Source of the DNA: CADCUY01 sp964242735 | GTDB taxonomy: Bacteria > Actinomycetota > Actinomycetes > Actinomycetales > Quadrisphaeraceae | Assembly: GCA_964242735.1 (NCBI GenBank) | Contig: CAXTAK010000014.1 | Location: 1-64,000 of the forward strand | Reading direction: 5' to 3' | Length of the DNA: 64,000 bases | The notes under the pieces: model-generated | Told to the model about the DNA's origin: nothing | Seen by the model: the letters and a program-made list of their open reading frames with translations, nothing else | Database searches by the model: none | Shown: in pieces, positions 51,740 to 60,296 of the stretch | How the letters are laid out: each line of letters starts with the position of its first letter | Numbering within the stretch: position 1 is the first letter of the stretch | Program-made: the position numbers and the translations under genes

Positions 51740-52129
51740 TCACGCATCGTGGACCCGCAGGGGTGTCCACCGCCCGAGCACGTCGTAGTCCCGGTCGGCG
51801 TGGAGGACCGGGACGCCCTCCCGGACGGCCACCGCCGCGATCAGGCAGTCGATGAGCTTGCGCACCGTCTCGCCGTTCAGGCGGCACGCGCGGTACAGGC
51901 CCGCCGCTGCGGCGTAGTCCGTACCCCTGACCGGCAGCAGGTCCGCCCGCGCGAGCAGGCTGCGCAGCTGCGAGAGGTGCCTGTCGTCACGAGCACCGGC
52001 CAGGACCTCCATGACCACGGGCTCGGTCACGGCGAGCCCGCCAGGCAGCAGGCGGTCGAGCTCGGCGTCGACCGCGGAGCCCGTGCCGCGCAGGAACTCC
52101 ACCCACGCTGAGGTGTCGGCCAGGATCAC
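51740..52129 (-). CDS. vapC: VapC-type PIN-domain toxin (ribonuclease)
   Basis: A 129-aa endoribonuclease toxin of a type II toxin-antitoxin pair. The acidic site is complete: Asp5 in MILADTSAWVEFLR, Glu41 in VVMEVLAGA, Asp94 in RKLIDCLIAAVA, and Asp112/Asp114 in HADRDYD. RNA substrate is likely tRNA or rRNA as for other VapCs. It overlaps the antitoxin gene by four bases. It sits between decayed genes and dhaK, so it may have been acquired horizontally. Confidence 0.92.
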   Translation of the reverse strand: MILADTSAWVEFLRGTGSAVDAELDRLLPGGLAVTEPVVMEVLAGARDDRHLSQLRSLLARADLLPVRGTDYAAAAGLYRACRLNGETVRKLIDCLIAAVAVREGVPVLHADRDYDVLGRWTPLRVHDA

Positions 52130-52329
52130 GGTGCCTCGCGGGTGCCCCTCATCTCTTCCAGGTCACCGTCCCAGCCGCTGCCCCTCATGCTCCGCGCCTG
52201 GTCCAGGCTCATCCGGGTCGAGAGCTCACGCAGGGCGAAGTTGACAGCGTCCCGCTTCGTGGCCAGGCCCCAGCGGCCCATGACCGCAGCCACGGCCTCG
52301 TCGTCGAGGTCGATGTTGGTGCGTGTCAT
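52126..52329 (-). CDS. vapB: VapB-type antitoxin
   Basis: A 67-aa antitoxin. The N-terminal ribbon-helix-helix-like part is MTRTNIDLDDEAVAAVMGRW, with KRDAVNFALREL after it. The C terminus (SLDQARSMRGSGWDGDLEEM) is the toxin-neutralising arm, with the GSGWDGD motif typical of VapB partners of this PIN group. The ATG at 52329 is chosen over one at 52344 because TACGTT lies six bases upstream of it, giving a leaderless transcript. Stop overlaps the vapC start. Confidence 0.9.
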   Translation of the reverse strand: MTRTNIDLDDEAVAAVMGRWGLATKRDAVNFALRELSTRMSLDQARSMRGSGWDGDLEEMRGTREAP

Positions 52330-52345
52330 GTGCACAACGTACACA
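52330..52345 (-). promoter_or_regulatory. vapBC promoter and probable operator
   Basis: On the minus strand TACGTT (52336-52341) is six bases before the vapB ATG. The surrounding TGTGTACGTTGTGCACA is a partial dyad (TGTG...CACA), so VapBC binding there would cover the -10, the usual autorepression design. Confidence 0.5.
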
Positions 52346-52356
52346 TCGTGCGGGTG

Positions 52357-53358
52357 TCACGCCCCCCAGCGCAGCGCCGGGGTGGAGACCGGGGCGTCCC
52401 ACAGCTCCAGCAGGTCACCCTCGAGGCGCATCAGGGTCACCGACGCCCCCGCCATGTCGAGGGAGGTGACGAAGGAGCCCACCAGCGAGCGCGCCACGGT
52501 GACGCCGGCCGCGGCCAGCAGCTCCGCCACCTCGCCGTGGAGGAGGTACAGCTCCAGCTGCGGAGTGCCGCCGAGGCCGTTGGTCACCGCGATGACCTCG
52601 TCGCCGCGCTCGAAGGGCAGGTCGGCCAGCACCGGCTCGAGCAGCTGCCGCGCCAGCTCGGCGGCGCTCGCCATCGGCACTCGACGGCGTCCGGGCTCGC
52701 CGTGGATGCCCACGCCGAGCTCCACCTCGCCGTCGGGCAGGTCGAACAGCGGGCGCCCGACCGCCGGCACGGTCGCGGAGGTCAGCGCCAGGCCCATGCT
52801 GCGACCGGCGTCGGCGGCGCGGCGCGCCACGGCAGTGACCTCGGCGAGGGAGCGGCCCTGCGCGGCGGCCGCGCCCGCGAGCTTCTCCACCAGCAGGGTG
52901 ACCCCCGTCCCGCGGCGCCCGGCGGTGTAGGAGCTGTCCTCGACCGCCACGTCGTCGGCGACGAGCACCGAGGTCACCTCGGTGCCGGCGTCGGCCGCGG
53001 CCAGCTCGGCGGCCATCTCGAAGTTCATGACGTCGCCGGTGTAGTTCTTCACCAGCTGCAGCACCCCGGCGCCGCCGTCGGCGCCGGTGATCGCCGCGAG
53101 CACCTGGTCGGCGCTGGGGGAGGCGAAGACCTGCCCGCACACGGCGGCGTCGAGCATCCCCGGCCCGACGAAGCCCGCGTGGAGGGGTTCGTGGCCGCTG
53201 CCCCCGCCGGAGATCACGCTCACCCTGCCCGGCTGCGGCCCCGCGGCGCGGTAGACCACGGCGTTCTCGTGGTCGACGCGCAGCTCGGGGTGCGCCGCGG
53301 CCACGCCCCTCAGGGCGTCGGCGACGACGGTGGTGGGGTCGTTGACGAACTTCTTCAC
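52357..53358 (-). CDS. dhaK: Dihydroxyacetone kinase subunit DhaK
   Basis: Binds dihydroxyacetone covalently through a histidine for phosphorylation by DhaL. 333 aa. VISGGGSGHEPLHAGFVG is the substrate loop with its His, KNYTGDVMNFEMAAELA is conserved, and GIHGEPGRRR carries the catalytic His (about residue 220). GRRGTGVTLLVEKLAGA is also typical. The ATG has GGAGGAG upstream. DhaL, DhaM and glycerol genes are absent from the neighbourhood: upstream is a divergent hypothetical gene, and downstream vapBC. Confidence 0.93.
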   Translation of the reverse strand: MKKFVNDPTTVVADALRGVAAAHPELRVDHENAVVYRAAGPQPGRVSVISGGGSGHEPLHAGFVGPGMLDAAVCGQVFASPSADQVLAAITGADGGAGVLQLVKNYTGDVMNFEMAAELAAADAGTEVTSVLVADDVAVEDSSYTAGRRGTGVTLLVEKLAGAAAAQGRSLAEVTAVARRAADAGRSMGLALTSATVPAVGRPLFDLPDGEVELGVGIHGEPGRRRVPMASAAELARQLLEPVLADLPFERGDEVIAVTNGLGGTPQLELYLLHGEVAELLAAAGVTVARSLVGSFVTSLDMAGASVTLMRLEGDLLELWDAPVSTPALRWGA

Positions 53359-53452
53359 GGCGGCTCCTCCGGTGCGTGGGTCGTCGTCGACCCGCGCACT
53401 GCCTAGCGGGGCCGTTCGGGGCCCGTCAAGGGGCGGGCTCGCCGGCGCGGCC

Positions 53453-53458
53453 TAGTCT
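53453..53458 (+). promoter_or_regulatory. -10 element of the gene at 53466
   Basis: TAGTCT, seven bases, then the GTG at 53466; leaderless arrangement. Confidence 0.45.
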
Positions 53459-53465
53459 CGAACAC

Positions 53466-53858
53466 GTGTCTGGTCCCATGGCTCGCGGTCCGCTCGGCTG
53501 GCCCGCCGGGGTGCGCCCGCCCGACGCCGAGGACTGGGTCGAGAGCGCGCGCGCGTGGCTGCTCGACCTCTGCCCGCACGACTACCGCGCCCACCCGGTG
53601 ATCACCCGCCACCCCGTGGTGCTCGCCCGGCTCGCGGTGCACCACGTCGCCGGGCAGCTGAACGCCCAGCGCGCGGCGGTCGCGACCCTGCGCCAGGACC
53701 TCGCGGGCGCCGTCGCGCTGGCCCTGATCGACGTCGGCGTCGTGGAGGCGGCGCTGGCGGCCCTGCACAGCGAGCAGGTCAGGCTGGCCGCCGCGAGCCG
53801 CGGCGCGCTGGTGGTGGAGCAGGCGCTGCGCGGGCAGCGCCGCGCGCCACGGCTGTGA
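53466..53858 (+). CDS. Conserved hypothetical protein upstream of dxs
   Basis: A 130-aa helical protein: LGWPAGVRPPDAEDWVESAR, AWLLDLCPHDYRAHPVI, RHPVVLARLAVHHVAGQL, and VVEQALRGQRRAPRL at the end. I recognise this layout as a small actinobacterial protein often encoded near dxs, but no function is known. There is no membrane segment. A GTG at 53466 fits the TAGTCT element; an ATG at 53478 is an alternative. It is 66 bases upstream of dxs, which has its own promoter. Confidence 0.8.
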   Translation: MSGPMARGPLGWPAGVRPPDAEDWVESARAWLLDLCPHDYRAHPVITRHPVVLARLAVHHVAGQLNAQRAAVATLRQDLAGAVALALIDVGVVEAALAALHSEQVRLAAASRGALVVEQALRGQRRAPRL

Positions 53859-53912
53859 CGCCCCGCTGGCCCGCGGGAGGTGCTCGCAGGGCGCCCCGGG
53901 AGGGGGACGATC

Positions 53913-53918
53913 TAGACT
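53913..53918 (+). promoter_or_regulatory. -10 element of the leaderless dxs promoter
   Basis: TAGACT, six bases, then the dxs ATG at 53925. Confidence 0.5.
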
Positions 53919-53924
53919 CGGCGC

Positions 53925-55868
53925 ATGCGACTGCTCGGGAAGGTCAGCGGTCCCGACGACCTCAAGGCCCTCTCGCCCATGGAGGTCCGCGCCCTCGCCG
54001 AGGAGATCCGCACCTTCCTCGTCCACGAGGTCTCCCGCACCGGCGGCCACCTCGGGCCGAACCTCGGGGTCGTCGAGCTGACCCTGGCCGTGCACCGCGT
54101 CTTCGACTCCCCGCGCGACACCGTCGTCTTCGACACCGGCCACCAGGCGTACGTGCACAAGCTGCTGACCGGGCGGCAGGACTTCTCCGCACTGCGCAAG
54201 CGCGATGGCCTGTCCGGGTACCCCAGCCGGGCGGAGTCGGCCCACGACGTGGTCGAGAACTCCCACGCGTCGACGTCGCTGAGCTGGGCCGACGGCATCG
54301 CGCGCGGCAACATCCTCCAGGGCCGCGACCACCACGTGGTGGCGGTCGTCGGTGACGGGGCGCTCACCGGGGGCATGGCGTGGGAGGCGCTGAACAACAT
54401 CGCCACCTCCCGACACCGCATCGTCATCGTCGTCAACGACAACGGCCGCTCCTACGCCCCGACCATCGGGGGGATGGCGCACCACCTGTCCACGCTGCGC
54501 ACCACGCGCGGGTACGAGCGGTTCCTCGACTGGGGCAGGTCGGCGCTGCACCGCGGCGGCGCCCCGGGGAAGCTGGCCTACGACACCCTGCACGGGATGA
54601 AGAAGGGCCTGAAGGACGTCGTCGCGCCCCAGGGACTCTTCGAGGACCTCGGGCTGAAGTACGTCGGACCCGTCGACGGTCACGACGCAGAGGCCCTCGA
54701 GCACGCCCTCGCCCGCGCCAGGGCCTTCGACGGGCCGGTGATCGTCCACGCGATGACCCGCAAGGGCAACGGCTTCTCCGCCGCGGAGCTCGACGACGTC
54801 GACCGCATGCACGCCGTCGGCGTGATCGACCCCGACACCGGCCAGGCGATCAGCAGCGGCAGCAGCGCCCCCACGTGGACCTCGCTGTTCGGGGACGCCG
54901 TCCTCGAGCAGGCGCGGGCCCGCCCCGAGGTGGTGGCCCTGACCGCGGCGATGCTCGTGCCGGTGGGCCTGGCGAAGATGGCCGCGGAGCTGCCCGCCCG
55001 CGTCGTCGACGTGGGCATCGCCGAGCAGCACGCCGTCGCCTCAGCGGCGGGCATGGCCTACACCGGCCTGCACCCGGTGGTCGCGGTGTACTCCACCTTC
55101 CTCACCCGGGCGCTCGACCAGGTGGTGCTCGACGTCGCGCTGCACGGCGCCGGCGTCACCTTCGTCCTCGACCGTGCCGGGGTGACGGGCCCGGACGGAC
55201 CCAGCCACTACGGCATCTGGGACATGTCCCTGCTGGGCATCGTCCCGGGGCTGCGGCTGGCGGCGCCGCGGGACGGCGCGCGGCTGCGCGAGGCGCTGGG
55301 CCAGGCGCTCGACGTCGGTGACGCCCCCACCGTCCTGCGGTTCCCCACCGGGGGCGTGGTGCCCGACGTCGAGGCGCTGGAGCGCCTCGGCGGTGCCGCT
55401 GGGGCAGGCGCTGCGAGTGGCCCGACGGGCGCCGTGGACGTGCTGGCGCGCGGTGAGGGCAGCGACGTCCTGGTCGTGGCCGTGGGCGCCATGGTCGCCC
55501 TGGGCCTGGACGTCGCGCACCGCCTGGCCGCTCAGGGCATCGACGCGACCGTCGTCGACCCGCTGTGGGCGCTCCCGGTGCCGGCGCCGCTGCTCGACCT
55601 CGCCCGCGCGCACCGCCTGGTGGTCACCATCGAGGACGGCGTGGAGCAGGGCGGCATCGGCAGCCAGGTCACCCGCGTGCTCGCCGCGGCCGACGTGAGC
55701 GTGCCGGTGCAGGTGGTGGGGGTGCCGGTGGCGTTCCACGCCCACGGCACCCGGGCGCAGGTGCTCACCTCGGCGGGGCTGACGGGCCAGGGCGTGGCGC
55801 GCGCGGTCGCCGAGCGGGTGGCGCGCCTGGACGCCGCGGCGAGCGACCAGGCGCGCGTCTCGCCCTAG
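53925..55868 (+). CDS. dxs: 1-deoxy-D-xylulose-5-phosphate synthase
   Basis: First enzyme of the MEP isoprenoid pathway: thiamine-diphosphate-dependent condensation of pyruvate and glyceraldehyde 3-phosphate. 647 aa. GGHLGPNLGVVELTLAVHRV and FDTGHQAYVHKLLTGR at the start, VVGDGALTGGMAWEALNN with the Mg/ThDP motif, and the pyrimidine-domain Glu in DVGIAEQHAVASAAG. The transketolase C-terminal domain follows, with PTVLRFPTGGVVPDVEAL. Its stop and the stop of the convergent gene share a CTAG. Confidence 0.95.
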   Translation: MRLLGKVSGPDDLKALSPMEVRALAEEIRTFLVHEVSRTGGHLGPNLGVVELTLAVHRVFDSPRDTVVFDTGHQAYVHKLLTGRQDFSALRKRDGLSGYPSRAESAHDVVENSHASTSLSWADGIARGNILQGRDHHVVAVVGDGALTGGMAWEALNNIATSRHRIVIVVNDNGRSYAPTIGGMAHHLSTLRTTRGYERFLDWGRSALHRGGAPGKLAYDTLHGMKKGLKDVVAPQGLFEDLGLKYVGPVDGHDAEALEHALARARAFDGPVIVHAMTRKGNGFSAAELDDVDRMHAVGVIDPDTGQAISSGSSAPTWTSLFGDAVLEQARARPEVVALTAAMLVPVGLAKMAAELPARVVDVGIAEQHAVASAAGMAYTGLHPVVAVYSTFLTRALDQVVLDVALHGAGVTFVLDRAGVTGPDGPSHYGIWDMSLLGIVPGLRLAAPRDGARLREALGQALDVGDAPTVLRFPTGGVVPDVEALERLGGAAGAGAASGPTGAVDVLARGEGSDVLVVAVGAMVALGLDVAHRLAAQGIDATVVDPLWALPVPAPLLDLARAHRLVVTIEDGVEQGGIGSQVTRVLAAADVSVPVQVVGVPVAFHAHGTRAQVLTSAGLTGQGVARAVAERVARLDAAASDQARVSP

Positions 55869-56824
55869 GGGCGGTGCCCGCGCGAGACCTCGTCGGCAGT
55901 GACGAGCAGCGCCCACGGCACACCGCGGTCGCGCGGCGCCGTCGCCGACCACGCCGCGAGCAGGAAGTCGGACTCGACGCGGCGCGTGTCGCACCAGCCG
56001 CGGGTGCGATCCGGTGCCGCCACCACCGCCATGCCGATGGGGTCTCTGTCGGCGAGCACGCGGCGCACCGGGCTCGTGGCGAGCAGGGTCAGCACGTCGC
56101 AACCGCCGACCGGGCGCAGCACCAGCGCCCGGGCGGCGTCCGGCCCGCCCCGGGTGGTGCGCCTGCTGCCGTCGAGGCGGGCGCCGGCCCCGTCGACACC
56201 GTCGGGGTGCCCGGGTGCACCGAGGTCCCGGCTCACCCGGCGTGCGCAGAGCGCGCCCATGCGCAGCGCGTGCTCGTCGCACGCGGCCCACACGGCGTCG
56301 AGGTCGGCGGCGTCCAGGCCGGCTGCGGCTGCGGCGTCGGGCCACAGCGGCTCGGCGATCCGCGTGCCGGGGAGCACCAGGCCCACGCCCACCTCCAGGA
56401 CCCCGCCGGGCACCCGAGCCCTCACCCATCCCGTGCCCGGGCCGGGGTGGAGCTGCCCGCCGACGACCACCGCCACCGCCCGGGCGCCGTCGCGGACGAG
56501 GCCGGCAGGGTCGGCCGCCGTGGCGATCGCCGCGTGCGTGCGCAGCCACCCCACCAGGCGCGCGCGCGCCTGCGGGGATCCGGCCGACCAGGGGCCGATC
56601 ACCGCGGCGGCCGCGGCCCACGGCAGGTGGACCCTCCGCGGCGGTCCCGCCGCACGGGTCACCTCCAGGACCATCCCGCCGTCCCCGGGCACCAGGTCAG
56701 CGCTGCCCGCACCTCCAGCGTCGTCGGCGCCGGTGACGTCGTCGAGGACGCTGACCGCCAGCAGCGCCCGGCGCGCCTCACCAGTGGCGTCGCGGGTGAG
56801 GTGCTCTCCAGGAGGGATGGTCAC
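55865..56824 (-). CDS. Hypothetical protein, 319 aa
   Basis: A soluble Ala/Arg/Gly-rich protein without recognised family. Conserved-looking blocks are RVHLPWAAAAAVIGPWSAGS, GTGWVRARVPGGVLEVGVGL, EPLWPDAAAAAGLDAADLD and RRVESDFLLAAWSATAP. A pair of cysteines (WAACDEHALRMGALCARR) is present; no signal peptide. The GTG at 56824 is preceded at six bases by TAGCGT (56831-56836), which supports the start. It occupies the place after dxs where other actinobacteria usually have ribonuclease D-like and DUF3000 genes, but does not resemble either. Confidence 0.7.
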   Translation of the reverse strand: MTIPPGEHLTRDATGEARRALLAVSVLDDVTGADDAGGAGSADLVPGDGGMVLEVTRAAGPPRRVHLPWAAAAAVIGPWSAGSPQARARLVGWLRTHAAIATAADPAGLVRDGARAVAVVVGGQLHPGPGTGWVRARVPGGVLEVGVGLVLPGTRIAEPLWPDAAAAAGLDAADLDAVWAACDEHALRMGALCARRVSRDLGAPGHPDGVDGAGARLDGSRRTTRGGPDAARALVLRPVGGCDVLTLLATSPVRRVLADRDPIGMAVVAAPDRTRGWCDTRRVESDFLLAAWSATAPRDRGVPWALLVTADEVSRGHRP

Positions 56825-56830
56825 GCTGCG

Positions 56831-56836
56831 ACGCTA
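56831..56836 (-). promoter_or_regulatory. -10 element of the leaderless gene starting at 56824
   Basis: TAGCGT on the minus strand, six bases, then GTG. Confidence 0.45.
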
Positions 56837-56840
56837 TTCA

Positions 56841-56888
56841 CGCACGCTGCGGCGGCACGGGGTCGAGACCCCCGTTCCGCCGCGTGCG
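56841..56888 (-). terminator. Long hairpin downstream of the DUF2993 gene
   Basis: Outer arms CGCAC/GTGCG and inner GCGGCGG..ACGGGG with its near-complement, loop TCGAGA. It lies in the intergenic space behind the fad operon's last gene. Confidence 0.55.
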
Positions 56889-56962
56889 CCGCAAGAACCG
56901 ACCTGCCGGATAAACCCATGACACAGCGTCACAACGGGCTGCGCAGAGCGAGGGTGCGCGGA

Positions 56963-57730
56963 TCAGCGGGCGGGCACCGGCAGCGCTGCCCGGGTGAGGT
57001 CTGCCTGCACCACGAGCCCGTCCGGGGCCACGGTGATCCTGCGCAGGTCCACCCCCGGTGGCACCTGGTCAGCGCCGACCTCCACGCCGTCGAGCAGCGA
57101 GGTGAAGCGCGTGACACCGAAGCTGTCGAGGGTCGAGCGCACGTCGGCGACGGCGAGCTCCCGACCGGCGAGGGAGACCCTCTGCGGGCGCAGCACGACG
57201 CCCCGCCCCGCCAGCTCCGGCACCGCGGTCAGCGTCAGGTCGAGCTGGCGACCCAGCACCGGCACGGTGGTGGCCGCGCGCACCCCGTCGCGCTCGGCGG
57301 TGAAGCGCACGGTCGCCCCGGTGGCCGCCGACGCCCGCGCCTCGAGCACCGACCACGGCACGAGCGCCCGCGCCGACCCGCTGCCGACGGTGACCGTGCC
57401 GCGGCGACCGAGCAGCACGCGGTGCGGCACGCGGACGTCACGCAGGTCCACCTGCACGCCCTCCACGGTGGTGCCCTCGTTGGTCAGCTCGGGCGTGGTG
57501 ATGATGGCGAGGTCGTAGCGCCCGCGCAGGGCCTGCCACAGGAACCACGGCCCTCCGAGCACGACGGTGGGCGGCTGTGGCAGCGCCAGCTCGCGCTGCA
57601 CCTGCGCGGCCACGAGTCCGCTGGCGCTCTCGCGGGCCTCCCGGTCGAGCGTCCGCGCACTGAGCGCCCCAGCCACCGCGAGCACCGCGAAGAGCCCGAG
57701 CAGCACCCACCGCCCGCGCGGCCGGCCCAT
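56963..57730 (-). CDS. DUF2993 (LmeA-like) membrane-anchored protein
   Basis: A protein of about 255 aa with a single N-terminal membrane segment (WVLLGLFAVLAVAGAL, about 7-22) and an extracytoplasmic domain resembling the tubular lipid-binding DUF2993 fold: DLAIITTPELTNEGTTVEGV, DVRVPHRVLLGRRGTVTV, LDSFGVTRFTSLLDGVEV. Mycobacterial LmeA of this family works in cell-envelope lipoglycan synthesis; the role here is inferred only. ATG 57730 is used, but the frame stays open upstream through the TVGGA repeat and the N gap, so the start is uncertain. Confidence 0.75.
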   Translation of the reverse strand: MGRPRGRWVLLGLFAVLAVAGALSARTLDREARESASGLVAAQVQRELALPQPPTVVLGGPWFLWQALRGRYDLAIITTPELTNEGTTVEGVQVDLRDVRVPHRVLLGRRGTVTVGSGSARALVPWSVLEARASAATGATVRFTAERDGVRAATTVPVLGRQLDLTLTAVPELAGRGVVLRPQRVSLAGRELAVADVRSTLDSFGVTRFTSLLDGVEVGADQVPPGVDLRRITVAPDGLVVQADLTRAALPVPAR

Positions 57731-57778
57731 GCCACGGCCAGCCCCTCGGCCACCCACCGCTCGCTCCGCACTCCGCCG

Positions 57779-57939
57779 GCCCACCGTCGCCCCGCCCACC
57801 GTCGCCCCGCCCACCGTCNNNNNNNNNNNNNNNNNNNNNNNNNNNNNNNNNNNNNNNNNNNNNNNNNNNNNNNNNNNNNNNNNNNNNNNNNNNNNNNNNN
57901 NNNNNNNNNNNNNNNNNNCTGTCACTCCGCCCACCGTCC
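57779..57939. repeat. Tandem 15-bp repeat interrupted by a 100-N gap
   Basis: Units of GCCCACCGTCGCCCC start at 57779, 57794 and 57809 and run into 100 N (57819-57918). GCCCACCGTC resumes at 57930. On the minus strand the unit reads TVGGA and is in frame with the DUF2993 protein. The gap is probably a collapsed tandem array of unknown copy number. Confidence 0.85.
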
Positions 57940-57974
57940 CCCGGCCCACCGCCCGGGTGTCGGGGCCGCCCGTG

Positions 57975-60296
57975 CTACGCACGAGCGCCGGCCGTCCCGG
58001 GGGCGGCACTCACGGGGGCGGTGGGCACGGAGGCGACGCCCTCGGGCAGGAACCGCTGCCCGGTGGCGCGCTCGGCCACCCCCGAGCGGTCCAGGTACGG
58101 CAGCAACCCCCCCAGGTGCGCGGGCCACCCCAGCCCCAGCAGCAGGCACAGGTCGATGTCGCGGGGGTCGGCGACCACGCCCTCCTCCAGCATCGTGCGC
58201 GCCTCCTGCGCGAGCGCGACCAGCGCCCGTTCCCGCACCTGCTCGGCGCTGGACGGGGAGTCGCCGAGGTCGAGCACCGCCGTCACCCGTGGATCGACCA
58301 CCCCGGCCGCCGGGGTACCGGTGCCGCCAGCGGCACCGGCAGCGCCACCGCCAGGGGCCTCCGCCCAGATGCCGGGCAAGCCGGCCGCCACGACGCTCGC
58401 GATGGTGGTCGAGGGTGCGAAGCGGTCCGGGAAGGCGTGCGCGAGGGTCTGCTGCACGTGCAGGGCGACCGCGGGCCCCACCAGGCGCAGCAGGGTGAAC
58501 GGCGTCATGGGGAGGCCCAGCGGCTCCAGGGCGCCGTCCGCGACGTCGGCGGGGGTGCCCTCGTCGAACGCCGCGTGCACCTCGCCCATGAAGCGCATGA
58601 GCAGCCGGTTGACGACGAAGGCCGGTGCGTCGGCGACCAGCACGCACGACTTGCCGAGCGTCCTGCCCACGGCGAACGCCGTGGCGAGCGTCGCGTCGTC
58701 CGTCTGTGCGGTCCGCGCCACCTCCACCAGCGGCAGCACCGCGACGGGGTTGAAGAAGTGGAAGCCCACGACCCGCTCCGGGTGTGCCAGGCCCTCCGCC
58801 ATGGCGGCCACGGACAGGGACGAGGTGTTCGTGGCCAGCACGCAGGTGGGGGAGACCACCGCCTCCAGCTGGGCGAAGACCTCCCTCTTGACGCTGAGCT
58901 CCTCGAAGACCGCCTCGATGACCCAGTCGGCGCCGGTGAAGGCCTCGGCGTAGGACGTCGACCCGCTGACCAGGGCGGTGAGGCGCTGCGCGGCGTCCGC
59001 GCTGAGCCGACCCCTGGCGGCCAGGGCCGCGAAGCTGTCGCGCACGCGGGCGACCCCGGCGGCGACGCGGTCGGCGTCGAGGTCGGTCAGCACCACGGGT
59101 ACCCTGAGGCGCTGCACGAACAGCAGGGCCAGCTGGCTGGCCATCAGCCCCGCCCCCACCACCCCCACGCGGGTGATCGGGCGGGCGAGCGCCGGGTCCG
59201 GGGCGCCGGCGGGGCGCTTGGCGCGGCGCTGGGTGAGGTCGAAGGCGTACAGCGCCGACCGGCACTCCGGGGAGACCAGCATGTCCGCGAGCACCTCGTC
59301 CTCGGCCGCGTACCCCGCGTCGGCGCCGTCCGGGCCGTCATCGGTACGGGCGCGCACCAGCAGGTCCAGGGCGCGGTCGTACGAGGGGGCGGCGCCGTGC
59401 AGGCGCTCGTGCGCCCGGGCGCGGGCCACGTCCACCGCGCCGTCCCAGGCCGCCGCAGAGCTCGACCCGGCGTGGTCGGTGCGCGGGACCACCACCTGCC
59501 CGGTCACCACGCGGGCCGCCCAGCGCAGGGACTCCTCGAGGAAGTCGGCGGGCTCGAGCAGGACGTCGCCGATGCCCAGGTCCACCGCCGCGGCGCCGGT
59601 GAGCGTGCGACCGGCCAGGGGGTCGGTGATCACCACCCGCAGCGCCGCCTCGATGCCGATGAGGCGGGGGAGCAGGTGCGTGCCGCCCCAGCCGGGCACC
59701 AGTCCCAGGCTGCACTCGGGCAGCCCGACCCGACCGGCTCCGGCGCTGACCGTGCGGTGGGTGGCGTGCAGGGCGACTTCCAGCCCGCCGCCGAGGGCGA
59801 CGCCGTTGACGAAGGCGAAGCTGGGCACGGGCGTGCCGTCCGGGCGGCGCAGCTCACCGATGCGGCGCAGCTGCTCGTGCCCCAGGCGTGCCATGGCCAG
59901 CGCCTGCGGGCGGGTCGTCAGGCGCGAGACGTCGGTGAGGTCGGCGCCGGCGGCGAAGCCGAAGGGCTTGCCGGTGATCGCCACCGCGCCCACCCGCTCC
60001 TCCGCGACGAGCGCGTCGACGGCGTCGAGGGCCGCGCGCATCTCGAGCAGCCCCGCCGCGCTCAGAGTCGTCGGGCGGGTGTGGTCGAGCCCGTCGTCCA
60101 TGGTGATCAGGGCGAGTGCGCCGGCACCGGGCGCCAGCGCCCCGAGGTCGACCAGCCGCACCGGGAAGCGGGCGACCGGGCCCCCGCCGGCCGGCCCGCT
60201 CAGGTCCAGGAGGTCCTCGGGGCGCACGGCGTCGGTGCCCGTGGGGGAGGGGCCTCCGCGGGTGCCCGTGGTGGGGGCTCCCGCGGTGGCGGTCAC
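57975..60296 (-). CDS. fadB: Fatty-acid oxidation multifunctional protein (enoyl-CoA hydratase/3-hydroxyacyl-CoA dehydrogenase)
   Basis: Beta-oxidation enzyme of 773 aa. The N-terminal crotonase domain shows NGVALGGGLEVALHATHR and GLPECSLGLVPGWGGTHLL with the two Glu residues. The NAD-binding domain starts RVGVVGAGLMASQLALLFVQ (about 400), followed by VLATNTSSLSVAAMA, VVGFHFFNPVAVLPLVEV and the C-terminal FVVNRLLMRFMGEVHAAF. GVVADPRDIDLCLLLGLGWP matches the second C-terminal domain. The GTG overlaps the thiolase stop. It forms the trifunctional system with fadA. Confidence 0.92.
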   Translation of the reverse strand: MTATAGAPTTGTRGGPSPTGTDAVRPEDLLDLSGPAGGGPVARFPVRLVDLGALAPGAGALALITMDDGLDHTRPTTLSAAGLLEMRAALDAVDALVAEERVGAVAITGKPFGFAAGADLTDVSRLTTRPQALAMARLGHEQLRRIGELRRPDGTPVPSFAFVNGVALGGGLEVALHATHRTVSAGAGRVGLPECSLGLVPGWGGTHLLPRLIGIEAALRVVITDPLAGRTLTGAAAVDLGIGDVLLEPADFLEESLRWAARVVTGQVVVPRTDHAGSSSAAAWDGAVDVARARAHERLHGAAPSYDRALDLLVRARTDDGPDGADAGYAAEDEVLADMLVSPECRSALYAFDLTQRRAKRPAGAPDPALARPITRVGVVGAGLMASQLALLFVQRLRVPVVLTDLDADRVAAGVARVRDSFAALAARGRLSADAAQRLTALVSGSTSYAEAFTGADWVIEAVFEELSVKREVFAQLEAVVSPTCVLATNTSSLSVAAMAEGLAHPERVVGFHFFNPVAVLPLVEVARTAQTDDATLATAFAVGRTLGKSCVLVADAPAFVVNRLLMRFMGEVHAAFDEGTPADVADGALEPLGLPMTPFTLLRLVGPAVALHVQQTLAHAFPDRFAPSTTIASVVAAGLPGIWAEAPGGGAAGAAGGTGTPAAGVVDPRVTAVLDLGDSPSSAEQVRERALVALAQEARTMLEEGVVADPRDIDLCLLLGLGWPAHLGGLLPYLDRSGVAERATGQRFLPEGVASVPTAPVSAAPGTAGARA

